Assembly (NCBI RefSeq): GCF_025151215.1 | Contig: NZ_CP102286.1 | Coordinates: 4,216,001 to 4,280,000 of the forward strand | Direction of reading: 5' to 3' | Source of the DNA: Parabacteroides merdae ATCC 43184 | GTDB taxonomy: Bacteria; Bacteroidota; Bacteroidia; Bacteroidales; Tannerellaceae | Length of the DNA: 64,000 bases | In this document: in pieces, positions 53,527 to 62,372 of the stretch | How positions within the stretch are numbered: the stretch's first letter is position 1 | Layout: every line of letters begins with the position of its first letter | The notes under the pieces: model-generated | Told to the model about the DNA's origin: nothing | Seen by the model: the letters and a program-made list of their open reading frames with translations, nothing else | Databases searched by the model: none | Made by a program: the position numbers and the translations under genes

Positions 53527-53560
53527 AAGGCGGTTCCGGTTGTGACGGGCCGCCTTTTTT
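53527..53560 (+). terminator. Intrinsic terminator of the META pair
   Basis: Outer stem AAGGCGG (53527-53533) with CCGCCTT (53550-53556), further inner pairing, and T6 to 53560. It abuts the stop of the convergent kinase gene. Confidence 0.8.
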
Positions 53561-55463
53561 ATTTCGGCCTGCAAGGGATGATCAGGGTGAAGCGGCTGCC
53601 TTTTCCTTCCTGGGAAGAAAGGGTGATTCGCCCCTCCAGGCGCTCGGCGATGGTTTGACAGATCGATAGGCCCAGTCCGGTACCTTGTGCAAATTCGTCC
53701 ACCTTGAAGAAACGTTCGAACACTTTCTTCTGGGCCTCTTCCGACATGCCTTTTCCTGTATCTTCGACAAAGACATGAACTTCTTTCTCCTCCTTCTTAT
53801 AGACAGCTCCTAACAGGATGTGCCCTTTAGTGGTGAACTTGACGGCATTGTTGATGAAATTCGTAATCACTTGCGTGAACCGGAAACGGTCTACATGAAT
53901 GATAAGTTCCGTTTCTTGGAATTCTTTCAGGAAACGGATATTCGACGGCATAAGCAGGTGATGTGTCTGGTAGATCTCTTCTAACAGTTCGTTTAGAGAG
54001 CAATCGTCGAAAGCGAAAGACATCCGTCCCGACTCAATGCGCGAGAGTTCCAGGATATCATTAATCAGTTTCAGCAGCAGATTACTGTTTTTGTTGATCG
54101 TATTGCGGAAAAGGTCTTTTTCTTCATCGGTCAATTCCTTTTCGTCTTGTAATAGGTTGGTGAAACCGACTATCGCATTTAACGGTGTGCGTATCTCATG
54201 GCTCATGTTGGCGAGGAATGCCGATTTCATCTTATTGGCTTCTTCGGCTCGCTCTTTCTCTTCGATCAACCGGAGTTGCACCTGCCTTTTCCGTTCGCTT
54301 TCGCGGTAGTACATGTAAATGAGGTGAAGGATGATATAGACGATTGCTATGACGAGCAGGATTCCGCCTGCAATAATATAGTTTAGGTAACGGACTTCCA
54401 GTGGCATGTTATAGATGATGCTTCCCTGTGGCAGATCGCTCAACCGTATGTTGAAACGTTGCATCTCTTTCCAGTCGAAAGCAAATGTTTTGGGGCTTTC
54501 TACGATAGGAATGTCATTTGGAGAAGTGCCTTTCAGGATGCGGGCAGCTGTTTGGGCAACACAATCAGCCTGGATTTGCAAGGTAGTGAAATAGCCACCG
54601 GTGATCCCTCTGTTGTCGTTGAACCCGTTGTTAATGACTGTGAAGTTCGGCACATTGGCCAGGCGTCCGACGGTCAGGACATTGAAGTCGAGAATGATTT
54701 GTATGCAGGCGGTGTAAGGCTTGTCTTCAAATACCCAAAGAAGCTGGCGGGCGGTCAGGTTGGCTGTTGAGGTCGTATATAAGGCAGAAGCGCCTTCTTT
54801 GCCGGGCTGGATTTCCGTGGAAGTAGTTTGGGGCCTTGTTTGATACAATCCTTCGTAAACAGCTATTCCATGTCCCTGGATATTGTCCATCAACGTTTCG
54901 AACGCTTTTCTGCCGATGAATTCTTTCGTTTTGAAGATCAGTATTTTTGATCTTCCGTATAGTTTTTCGATCAGTTGTATGTTTTTCAGATATTCAGGCT
55001 TGTCCCAATAACCCGTGAAGTTGGGATGCTGTTCCAATAGTTCCCAGTTGGGAAAGTTGACACCTGAAAAGACAACCGGAATCGTCTTGCCGAGCGGATG
55101 GTTGCAGGCCATTAAAGTATAGGTAGCCTGATCGTCATTGGAAATGATGATGTCCGGTTTGAAACTTAAAGTGTCGAGAAAGGAGTACATCCGGGCTTCT
55201 TCGTCTGTGGCATTATAGCGTTCGCAGTCCAGGTAGAATGTGTGGATGGAAGAGTATATCTGCTTTTCCTCCAGTTCCTCGTGCAGCAGCTTGTCGAACT
55301 TGGAGTAGGCACTCAGGCTTTGATTGTATGACTGTATGACAAGGACATTAAACAGTTCCTTCCCTTTTTTATCGGAGGAACCCTTTGCTTCACGCGGAAA
55401 ACAAAGGGCCAATATCAATATCGCTATGTATATATGTATTTTCAAGGAAGAAGCACTTATCAA
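53559..55463 (-). CDS. Membrane sensor histidine kinase with periplasmic ABC-binding-protein-like domain
   Basis: 634 residues. After an N-terminal signal or anchor (about 1-28) comes a periplasmic domain (about 37-330) resembling ABC-type substrate-binding proteins (DIIISNDDQATYTL, IPVVFSGVNFPN), then a membrane helix (363-386), a coiled linker, HisKA with His422 in NMSHEIRTPLNAI, and HATPase (N box near FINNAVKF, G boxes near DTGKGMS and GTGLGLS). There is no receiver or output domain, and no response regulator is next to it. The start must be TTG at 55463, since a stop lies five codons upstream and no ATG precedes the domain. It likely senses a small ligand. Confidence 0.88.
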   Translation of the reverse strand: MISASSLKIHIYIAILILALCFPREAKGSSDKKGKELFNVLVIQSYNQSLSAYSKFDKLLHEELEEKQIYSSIHTFYLDCERYNATDEEARMYSFLDTLSFKPDIIISNDDQATYTLMACNHPLGKTIPVVFSGVNFPNWELLEQHPNFTGYWDKPEYLKNIQLIEKLYGRSKILIFKTKEFIGRKAFETLMDNIQGHGIAVYEGLYQTRPQTTSTEIQPGKEGASALYTTSTANLTARQLLWVFEDKPYTACIQIILDFNVLTVGRLANVPNFTVINNGFNDNRGITGGYFTTLQIQADCVAQTAARILKGTSPNDIPIVESPKTFAFDWKEMQRFNIRLSDLPQGSIIYNMPLEVRYLNYIIAGGILLVIAIVYIILHLIYMYYRESERKRQVQLRLIEEKERAEEANKMKSAFLANMSHEIRTPLNAIVGFTNLLQDEKELTDEEKDLFRNTINKNSNLLLKLINDILELSRIESGRMSFAFDDCSLNELLEEIYQTHHLLMPSNIRFLKEFQETELIIHVDRFRFTQVITNFINNAVKFTTKGHILLGAVYKKEEKEVHVFVEDTGKGMSEEAQKKVFERFFKVDEFAQGTGLGLSICQTIAERLEGRITLSSQEGKGSRFTLIIPCRPK

Positions 55464-55496
55464 TTGTACCCGTATGTTTTAAAAAACCGTTCAAAG

Positions 55497-56690
55497 TTAA
55501 CGATAATCGGGATATAACAAGTACTTCTTTCTGATTTTCTTATATTTATTTAATGCCGGTTGCCAACTTGCGCGTATTTCGTTCTCCTTTAAGCCGCGGA
55601 CAATCTGGAAACGTAATTCTTTTGTCCCGGCAAGCAGGTCGAACCATTGTGGGCGGGTGAAGAAAAAAGCTTGGTCGTTGCCTGCTTTATTATAGAAATC
55701 AAGGAGGAATTTCAGCGTCAATCCCCCGGTAAAGGGATATTCTCTCAAGTCCGTGCCGTAGCATTCCTTGTCCTTATGCAACGGTTTCGTGTCGAAACCT
55801 GGCAAGGAGGTGGGCGTAAAGGTGAAATCTCCGTATCTGGCATCGGGTGCTCCCAATATCTGGAATGGATAATAGGTCCCGCGACCGACACTGATATTGG
55901 TCCCTTCGAAGAAACAGAGTGAAGGGTAGAGACGGATCGACTGGTCGTTCGGCAGGTTGGGAGAGGGCTTTACCGGTAACCAGTACGGATCTCCGTGACG
56001 CCAGTTTTCCATCTTGACGATATGCAGTTTACAGGTGTCGGGAGTACTTTTCAGCCAACCTTCCTTGTTGATCATCCAAGCCAGTTCGCCAACCGTCAGA
56101 CCGTGCAGTATGGGTAATGGGTCAACGCCGACAAAGGATTCGAATCCTTTCTGGCGGACAGGACCGTCAACGAAGTCGTTCGGGTTAGGGCGATCCAGGA
56201 CGATAAATTCGACATCGTTTTCGGCACAGGCTTCCATCACATAATGCATGGTGCTGATGTAAGTATAAAAGCGGACTCCGACATCCTGAATGTCGAACAC
56301 GACCACGTCCAAGCCGGCCAACTGCTCGGCTGTCGGCTTCTTGTTCTTTCCGTATAGGGATATGATGGGGACTCCTGTTTTTACGTCACGGCTGTCTTTG
56401 ATCTCGGCTCCCGCATCGGCCGTCCCGCGGAAACCATGTTCAGGGGCGAACACTTTCTTTATGTTGATACCCTCTTCCAACAAGGCGTCCAGCAAATGCT
56501 TCTGCTGCTTTTCGAGGATGGAGGTTTGGTTCACTACTAATCCGACCTGTTTGTCTTTCAACAGACGGGTAACGACGTCCATACGTTCGGCTCCCAATTT
56601 TAGAGGGGCTTTCTGTGGAGTGACGGCCTGGATTTCAGACATTAAGAACAGGCTTAACAGCCAGAAGGCATACCTGATAACTGTTCTCAT
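55497..56690 (-). CDS. NamZ-like exo-beta-N-acetylmuramidase (DUF1343, GH171)
   Basis: Releases N-acetylmuramic acid from the ends of peptidoglycan fragments in recycling. It is 397 residues from the ATG at 56690, which opens the signal peptide MRTVIRYAFWLLSLFLMSEI. The DUF1343 signature is seen in FAPEHGFRG (about 85), VFDIQDVGVRFYTYISTMHY (about 133) and LDRPNP (about 166). The family characterised as NamZ defines GH171. It lies 33 bp upstream of the kinase gene in the same direction, and so may share its transcript. Confidence 0.9.
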   Translation of the reverse strand: MRTVIRYAFWLLSLFLMSEIQAVTPQKAPLKLGAERMDVVTRLLKDKQVGLVVNQTSILEKQQKHLLDALLEEGINIKKVFAPEHGFRGTADAGAEIKDSRDVKTGVPIISLYGKNKKPTAEQLAGLDVVVFDIQDVGVRFYTYISTMHYVMEACAENDVEFIVLDRPNPNDFVDGPVRQKGFESFVGVDPLPILHGLTVGELAWMINKEGWLKSTPDTCKLHIVKMENWRHGDPYWLPVKPSPNLPNDQSIRLYPSLCFFEGTNISVGRGTYYPFQILGAPDARYGDFTFTPTSLPGFDTKPLHKDKECYGTDLREYPFTGGLTLKFLLDFYNKAGNDQAFFFTRPQWFDLLAGTKELRFQIVRGLKENEIRASWQPALNKYKKIRKKYLLYPDYR

Positions 56691-56717
56691 AGACTCATTC
56701 CTTACTATTTGTTTCTG

Positions 56718-56725
56718 CAAAAGTA
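56718..56725 (-). promoter_or_regulatory. -7 promoter element of the namZ-like gene
   Basis: TACTTTTG on the minus strand fits TAnnTTTG and lies 27 bp before the ATG at 56690. It is divergent from the HD gene promoter at 56748. Confidence 0.5.
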
Positions 56726-56747
56726 ACGATTCTTTTTGTTTATTGCG

Positions 56748-56755
56748 TATCTTTG
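56748..56755 (+). promoter_or_regulatory. -7 promoter element of the HD-domain gene
   Basis: TATCTTTG fits TAnnTTTG and lies 25 bp before the ATG at 56781. Confidence 0.5.
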
Positions 56756-56780
56756 TCTCTCAATAAAGCGATTGATTGTT

Positions 56781-57323
56781 ATGAACCCTTTAGATATTAT
56801 TGCCAAATATTATCCGGTAGGTTCGGAGGCGTACCGGATTTTGGTTATTCATAGTAGAAGTGTGGCAGATAAAGCTTTGGCTATAGCCCGGATGCATCCG
56901 GAGATGAATCTTGACCTTACCTTTGTAGAAGAGGCAGCTATGCTGCACGATATCGGTATTTTCCGTTGTAATGCTCCCGATATCGATTGTCATGGAGATG
57001 CGGAATATATTTGCCACGGTTATCTGGGGGCCGAATTGATGCGGGCGGAAGGTTATCCCCGCCATGCCCGCGTGTGCGAACGGCATACGGGAACAGGTAT
57101 TACGCTGGCAATGATTGAAGAACGAGGTTTGCCTCTTCCGCACCGGGACTTTATGCCGGAAACCTTGGAAGAACAACTGATTTGCTACGCCGACAAGTTT
57201 TACAGCAAAACGAAACTGGACAAAGAAAAATCTGTCGAAAAGGTAAAACAGGGCCTTTCGAAGTATGGAAACGAAACTGTCGAACGGTTTGATAACTGGT
57301 GTAAACTCTTTTTAGGGGAATAA
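56781..57323 (+). CDS. HD-domain phosphohydrolase-like protein
   Basis: A 180-residue metal-dependent phosphohydrolase of the HD superfamily. The metal ligands are His24 (VIHSRSV), His56-Asp57 (AMLHDIGIF) and later His residues around GYPRHARVCERHTGTG. It resembles the small uncharacterised HD proteins (HDIG type) that act on nucleotides. The substrate is unknown. It is cotranscribed with nothing obvious; lptD follows 65 bp later with its own -7 box. Confidence 0.9.
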   Translation: MNPLDIIAKYYPVGSEAYRILVIHSRSVADKALAIARMHPEMNLDLTFVEEAAMLHDIGIFRCNAPDIDCHGDAEYICHGYLGAELMRAEGYPRHARVCERHTGTGITLAMIEERGLPLPHRDFMPETLEEQLICYADKFYSKTKLDKEKSVEKVKQGLSKYGNETVERFDNWCKLFLGE

Positions 57324-57349
57324 AAAGGGATTGGCTCGCTAAATTGTTA

Positions 57350-57357
57350 TACATTTG
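57350..57357 (+). promoter_or_regulatory. -7 promoter element of lptD
   Basis: TACATTTG fits TAnnTTTG and lies 31 bp before the ATG at 57389. Confidence 0.45.
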
Positions 57358-57388
57358 CCCGCTGTAACACACTGCAAATAACGACGGA

Positions 57389-60154
57389 ATGTTTTTGAAA
57401 TACAAATGCCTGATTATTTTGTTGCTTTTCCTTACTGGAAACATGATGACTGAGGCGCAGGAACTTATAGCCCCGACCGATACCGTGATGGCCGTTGTGG
57501 GCGATACGGTCGTATCTGCCGGACAAGATAGTGTGCTTGCGTTAGACAGTGTACCGAAGAAGCAGACAGGGCTGGACGCTCCGGTTTCTTACCAGGCGAA
57601 AGACTCCATCATCATGACGGGAGCGAACTGGGCTTATCTATTTGGGGAAAGCGATGTGAAATATCAACAAATCGAACTTCAGTCCGAGAAAATCGAGATG
57701 AATATGGACAGTAGCCTGGTGTATGCCACTTTCGGCCTCGACTCGATCGGGGAGGAATTCGGCTATCCTCTTTTCAAAGATGGCGACCAACAGTATGAAT
57801 CCAAGACGATGCGCTATAATTTCGGTACGAAAAAAGGATATATCACAGATGTGATCACGCAACAAGGCGAAGGTTATGTGACGGCCGGACGTACCAAAAA
57901 GATGGACAACGATGTCCTGAATATGAAGGGGGGACGGTATACGACTTGCGACGAGCATGATCACCCCCATTTCTATATCCAGATGACGAAGGCGAAAGTC
58001 CGCCCGAAGAAAAATATCGTGACGGGTCCCGTCTATATGGTGTTTGAGGACGTCCCGCTTTATCCGATCGGTCTGCCTTTCTGTTTCTTCCCGTTTTCGA
58101 GCTCTTATTCTTCGGGCATTATCATGCCCACTTTCGGGGATGAAAGTTCGCGTGGTTTCTATCTGCGCGACGGCGGGTATTATTTTGCGTTGAGCGATTA
58201 TATGGACCTGGCCTTGACCGGTGAAATCTATACGAAAGGTTCTTGGGGACTGTCGGCTCGTTCTTCTTATCGGAAACGGTATAAGTTTTCGGGCAGTTTC
58301 AATGCCTCCTATCTGGTTACCCGTTTGGGCGACAAGGGACTTCCCGATTATAGCTTGTCTAAGGACTTCAAGCTGAACTGGACACACTCGCAGGACCCGA
58401 AGGCAAATCCGTACCGGACTTTCTCGGCGAGTGTGAACTTTGCGACCAGCAGTTATGACCGTAATAACCTGAACAGCTTCTATCCTGGCTCGCAAGGTTT
58501 TGCAGATGCGAACCAGAATACCAAAGGGTCCAGTATCAGTATAACACAGCGTTTCCCGAATAATCCGTTCAGTATTTCGGCTACCATGAATGTGAACCAG
58601 CGTTCGAAAGACTCGACGATCTCGCTGACATTGCCTGATATTACAATTACGATGAGTCGTATCTTCCCGTTCAAGCGGAAGAATGCGGTCGGAAAAGAAC
58701 GTTGGTATGAGAAGATTTCCATGAGTTACAACGGTTACCTGCGTAATAGTATCGATACGAAAGAAGACAAATTGTTCAAGTCGAGCTTGGTGAAGGATTG
58801 GCGGAATGCCATGCAGCACCAGATTCCGGTGAGTGCTACTTTCTCTTTGTTCAAGTATTTGAATATCTCGCCGTCGTTCAATTATACCGAACGTTGGTAC
58901 ACCAATAAGGTGGAAAAAGCATACGACATGCAGAAGAAGCAGGTGGTTGCGCGTGATACGACTTATGGTTTCTACCGCGTATTCGATTACAGCACATCCG
59001 TTTCAGCTTCCACCACGCTATATGGTTTCTATAAACCGTTGCCGTTTTTGGGTGACAAGATCAAGATGATTCGTCATCGTTTCGAACCTTCGGTAACGTT
59101 GAGTTATACGCCTGATTTTGGAGCTTCCAAATATGGTTTCTGGAAAGATCTTATGTATGAAGATCAATATGGACAGACGCAGCAGATCTCTTATTCGCCG
59201 TTTGAAGGCGGTATGTTTGGGACGGCCCCTAACGGGAAGTCGGGGAGCGTGAGTTTTCAGTTAGATAACAATCTCGAAATGAAGATCAAGTCGGATCGCG
59301 ATTCGACAGGTGAGCGTAAGATCAGTCTGATCGATAAGTTGTCGTTGGGGATGAGTTATAATATGGCGGCCGATTCGTTCAAGTGGAGTGACTTGAGTGT
59401 AGGCTTGCGTCTCAAGTTTTCGAAGAGCTATACATTGAACCTGAACGGTACGTTCGATACCTATACCTATGGCTACGATGAAGCGACGAAGACCGTTCGC
59501 CGGTTGGATATTCCGCGTTGGCAGGCCGGTAAAGGATTAGGCCGTTTGCGCCAGACCGGTACGAGTTTCTCTTATACCTTTAATAATGATACGTTCGGCA
59601 AATTGTTCGGCAAGAAAGATAATAACGACGATTCCAACAACCCTCCGACAGACCCCAATGCATCGAACGATCCGGAATTCGAACAAATCTCTTCGGGAGA
59701 GGAAGGGGACCAGCAGGGTAAAATGGAAGGAGGCCGATTGCGTGGTGCCAAGAAAGATACGGGTGAGTTCGATTCGTATGGCTATATGGTCAATAAAGTG
59801 CCCTGGAGCCTTTCGTTCAGCTATAGCATGCAATTGCGTTATGGAGACTTTGACCCGAGCAAGCTCGAATATAAGTACAAGCTTACACATGCATTGAGCT
59901 TTAACGGTAATATCCAGCCGACGAAGAACTGGCGTTTTAACTTTAATGCCACCTATGACTTCGATACGCATAAGATATCCTATATGACTTGCAATATCAC
60001 TCGCGACCTGCATTGCTGGCAGATGACTGCCAGTTTTGTGCCGGTGGGACCTTATAAGTCCTATACCTTCAATATTGCAGTAAGTTCGTCTTTGCTGAAA
60101 GACCTGAAATGGCGCCAGAGCAGCAACTATCGTGACGGGCAGAAATGGGAGTAA
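57389..60154 (+). CDS. lptD: LPS-assembly outer-membrane protein LptD
   Basis: Bacteroidetes LptD (OstA-like), 921 residues, that moves lipopolysaccharide into the outer leaflet. It has a signal peptide (about 1-23), a periplasmic beta-jellyroll (about 60-230, DVKYQQIELQSEKIEMNMDS) and a large barrel. PVYMVFEDVPLYPIGLPFCF and SSGIIMPTFGDESSRGFYLR mark the junction. An acidic Asn/Asp/Pro/Gly-rich loop lies near residues 743-790 (NNDDSNNPPTDPNASNDPEF) and is probably surface exposed. LptE is not seen. Confidence 0.9.
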   Translation: MFLKYKCLIILLLFLTGNMMTEAQELIAPTDTVMAVVGDTVVSAGQDSVLALDSVPKKQTGLDAPVSYQAKDSIIMTGANWAYLFGESDVKYQQIELQSEKIEMNMDSSLVYATFGLDSIGEEFGYPLFKDGDQQYESKTMRYNFGTKKGYITDVITQQGEGYVTAGRTKKMDNDVLNMKGGRYTTCDEHDHPHFYIQMTKAKVRPKKNIVTGPVYMVFEDVPLYPIGLPFCFFPFSSSYSSGIIMPTFGDESSRGFYLRDGGYYFALSDYMDLALTGEIYTKGSWGLSARSSYRKRYKFSGSFNASYLVTRLGDKGLPDYSLSKDFKLNWTHSQDPKANPYRTFSASVNFATSSYDRNNLNSFYPGSQGFADANQNTKGSSISITQRFPNNPFSISATMNVNQRSKDSTISLTLPDITITMSRIFPFKRKNAVGKERWYEKISMSYNGYLRNSIDTKEDKLFKSSLVKDWRNAMQHQIPVSATFSLFKYLNISPSFNYTERWYTNKVEKAYDMQKKQVVARDTTYGFYRVFDYSTSVSASTTLYGFYKPLPFLGDKIKMIRHRFEPSVTLSYTPDFGASKYGFWKDLMYEDQYGQTQQISYSPFEGGMFGTAPNGKSGSVSFQLDNNLEMKIKSDRDSTGERKISLIDKLSLGMSYNMAADSFKWSDLSVGLRLKFSKSYTLNLNGTFDTYTYGYDEATKTVRRLDIPRWQAGKGLGRLRQTGTSFSYTFNNDTFGKLFGKKDNNDDSNNPPTDPNASNDPEFEQISSGEEGDQQGKMEGGRLRGAKKDTGEFDSYGYMVNKVPWSLSFSYSMQLRYGDFDPSKLEYKYKLTHALSFNGNIQPTKNWRFNFNATYDFDTHKISYMTCNITRDLHCWQMTASFVPVGPYKSYTFNIAVSSSLLKDLKWRQSSNYRDGQKWE

Positions 60155-60174
60155 TTCCAATTGTCAATTGATAA

Positions 60175-60837
60175 TTACCAATCTATTGGTGTCTGTCCGG
60201 TTGCGATCAGATAATCATTTGCTTTGCTGAAATGCTTGTTCCCGAAGAATCCGCGGTAAGCGGAGAGGGGAGACGGATGAGCCGATTTCAATATCAGGTT
60301 GCGGGAGGCGTCGATGAAAGCGCCTTTCCGTTGTGCATACGACCCCCACAGGATGTAAACGATATGGCTTCGCTCTTCTGTCAGGCGGTGGATTACGGCA
60401 TCCGTGAATTCTTCCCAACCTTTATTCTGGTGTGAGCCGGCTTGGTGTGCACGAACCGTCAGGGTTGCATTGAGAAGCAGGACGCCCTGGTCCGCCCAAC
60501 GGAGCAGATTGCCGGTTTGCGGCATGGGTTTGCCTAAATCGCTTTCGATTTCTTTGAAGATGTTGACGAGCGACGGGGGAAAGGGTGTCCCGTCTTGGAC
60601 GGAGAAACAAAGTCCGTGTGCCTGTCCGGGTTCATGATAGGGGTCTTGTCCGAGAATGACTACTTTGACTTTGTCGAACGGACAGTGTTCGAACGCACTG
60701 AAGATACAGGGACCAGGAGGATAGACGGTTCTTTGGCGGTATTCTTCTTTAACAAAGGTGATCAACTGGCTGAAATAATCCTTTTCAAACTCAGAACTTA
60801 ATCGTTCTTTCCAGCTCTGTTCTATCTTGACGTCCAT
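60175..60837 (-). CDS. ung: Uracil-DNA glycosylase
   Basis: Removes uracil from DNA, 220 residues, family 1. The catalytic Asp65 lies in GQDPYHEPGQAHG, LLLNATLTV follows at about 115, and the DNA-intercalation loop HPSPLSAYRG has His187, the same residue number as E. coli Ung. The length is normal. An AT-rich repeat region lies upstream. Confidence 0.97.
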   Translation of the reverse strand: MDVKIEQSWKERLSSEFEKDYFSQLITFVKEEYRQRTVYPPGPCIFSAFEHCPFDKVKVVILGQDPYHEPGQAHGLCFSVQDGTPFPPSLVNIFKEIESDLGKPMPQTGNLLRWADQGVLLLNATLTVRAHQAGSHQNKGWEEFTDAVIHRLTEERSHIVYILWGSYAQRKGAFIDASRNLILKSAHPSPLSAYRGFFGNKHFSKANDYLIATGQTPIDW

Positions 60838-60840
60838 AAT

Positions 60841-60957
60841 GGTAATTGAAAATTGAAAATTAGAAATTGGAAATTCTCTTTATTACGCGAATATCAGAAA
60901 TAATTATCAATAATCCATCCTTAATTTTCAATTTTCAATTTTTAATTATCAATTAGA
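60841..60957. repeat. AT-rich inverted repeat cluster between ung and asnA
   Basis: ATTGAAAATTGAAAATTAG near 60846-60865 opposes TTAATTTTCAATTTTCAA near 60922-60940. Similar repeats lie at 47610-47660 and near 60155-60176. No promoter for ung is clear within it. Confidence 0.55.
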
Positions 60958-61990
60958 TCAAGTACATACCGGCAGCACGGGCTTCACGACGCATTTCTTC
61001 CGGCCATATACTTGCTTGAATTTCACCGATATGGGCTTTGCGGAGGTAAAACATACACAAGCGACTTTGTCCGATACCTCCCCCGATACTTAGAGGCAGT
61101 TCGTTGTTTAGCAAGCGTTTGTGGAAATATAGTTCTTTTTTTTCTTCCGCGTTGCAAATCTCCAACTGGCGGAGCAAGGCTTCCTTATCCACACGAATAC
61201 CCATGGAGGACAGTTCGAGCGAACGGTTCAGTACTTCGTCCCAGACGAGCAGGTCGCCGTTTAATCCGACTTGTCCGTTTTCTGCAATTGTCGACCAGTC
61301 GTCATAGTCCGGAGCGCGTCCGTCATGTTTCTCTCCGTTGCTTAACTTACAACCGATACCGATAATGAAAACGGCTCCGTATTCTTTCGTAATCGCATCT
61401 TCCCGTTCTTTCGGCGTGAAGGTCGGATATTTTTGCAATAAATCTTCGGAGTGTATGAAATGGATTTGCTGGGGCAATGTAGGACGGATTTCAGGGAACA
61501 TCTCATAGACCAGATATTCGGTACGTACCATGGCTGCGTAGATGCGACGTACGATTTCTTTCAGAAAATCTACATTCCGTTCTTCGGCTCCCATGACGCG
61601 TTCCCAGTCCCATTGGTCGACATATAAAGAATGTAGGTTTCCCAACTCTTCGTCAGAGCGGATAGCGTTCATGTCGGTATAGATACCGTAGCCTTTTTCG
61701 ATTTGATAATCAGCAAGAGTAAGGCGTTTCCATTTGGCAAGCGAATGGACGATTTCAGCTTTGGCATCGTCCAAATCCTTGATCGGAAACGTGACCGCAC
61801 GTTCCGTTCCGTTCAGGTCGTCATTGATACCCATCCCTTTTAAAACGAACAACGGAGCAGTGACGCGCCGCAACCGTAATTCGGAAGACAGGTTTTGCTG
61901 GAAAAAGTCTTTGATCTTTTTGATACCCATCTCGGTCTGCGATAAGTTCAATAAAGCCTTATATCCTGCTGGTTTAATTAAGTAACTCAT
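60953..61990 (-). CDS. asnA: Aspartate--ammonia ligase
   Basis: Makes asparagine from aspartate, ammonia and ATP, 345 residues. It belongs to the class II aminoacyl-tRNA-synthetase-like AsnA family. Seen: SLYVDQWDWERVM (about 126-138), the active-site VWDEVLNRSLELSSMGIRVD (about 249-268) and LPLSIGGGIGQSRLCMFYLR near the C-terminus, the ATP-binding motif 3. The length is normal for the family. Confidence 0.97.
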   Translation of the reverse strand: MSYLIKPAGYKALLNLSQTEMGIKKIKDFFQQNLSSELRLRRVTAPLFVLKGMGINDDLNGTERAVTFPIKDLDDAKAEIVHSLAKWKRLTLADYQIEKGYGIYTDMNAIRSDEELGNLHSLYVDQWDWERVMGAEERNVDFLKEIVRRIYAAMVRTEYLVYEMFPEIRPTLPQQIHFIHSEDLLQKYPTFTPKEREDAITKEYGAVFIIGIGCKLSNGEKHDGRAPDYDDWSTIAENGQVGLNGDLLVWDEVLNRSLELSSMGIRVDKEALLRQLEICNAEEKKELYFHKRLLNNELPLSIGGGIGQSRLCMFYLRKAHIGEIQASIWPEEMRREARAAGMYLI

Positions 61991-62028
61991 ATACTTGTTG
62001 TGCTTTATGTTTGTGAATAATGCGTGGC

Positions 62029-62059
62029 AAAGATACTAATTAATGGCAAAATAGCAATT
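62029..62059 (-). promoter_or_regulatory. Promoter of asnA
   Basis: On the minus strand, ATTG (3 of 4 to TTTG; 62056-62059), 19 bp, then TATCTTTG (62029-62036), a full -7 match. It lies 38 bp before the start codon. Confidence 0.65.
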
Positions 62060-62145
62060 ATGTGCCTTTTTTTATTTGCAAAATGGAAGTGATTGTCGTT
62101 AGGATGCTTGCAAAATATCAAAAGTAATCTTTTTTTGCCCGTTCA

Positions 62146-62177
62146 TTTGTTTTCCTGCAAGATTATATATACTTTTG
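62146..62177 (+). promoter_or_regulatory. Consensus promoter of tRNA-Arg
   Basis: TTTG (62146-62149), 20 bp, then TACTTTTG (62170-62177). Both boxes are perfect. Transcription should begin a few bases before the mature 5' end at 62188. Confidence 0.85.
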
Positions 62178-62187
62178 CGCTGTCTTT

Positions 62188-62261
62188 GGCTGGGTAGCTT
62201 AGCTGAATAGAGCGTCAGATTCCGGTTCTGAAGGTCGTGGGTTTGAATCCCACCCTGGTCA
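62188..62261 (+). tRNA. tRNA-Arg (CCG)
   Basis: A 74-base cloverleaf with anticodon loop TTCCGGT giving CCG and T-arm GTGGG/CCCAC. The acceptor stem GGCTGGG/CCTGGTC has three G-U pairs out of seven, which is many. CCA is not encoded. Confidence 0.93.
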
Positions 62262-62263
62262 CA

Positions 62264-62297
62264 AAAGGATTTCCAAGTGTTGGAAGTCCTTTTTTTA
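62264..62297 (+). terminator. Intrinsic terminator of tRNA-Arg
   Basis: A 13-bp stem with one G-T pair (62264-62276 with 62280-62292), a 3-base loop, and a T-tract to 62297. Confidence 0.88.
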
Positions 62298-62372
62298 TGG
62301 GGTTACGCGTAAACTTTTCTTTTTTATTTATGTTTTATAAATGAATAACTAATTTAAGAAAGAACAAAGATT

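Noticed and set aside
57638..58819. 393-residue open frame opposite lptD
   Set aside because: Antisense shadow of lptD; Ile/Arg/His-rich with no domain pattern and no promoter.
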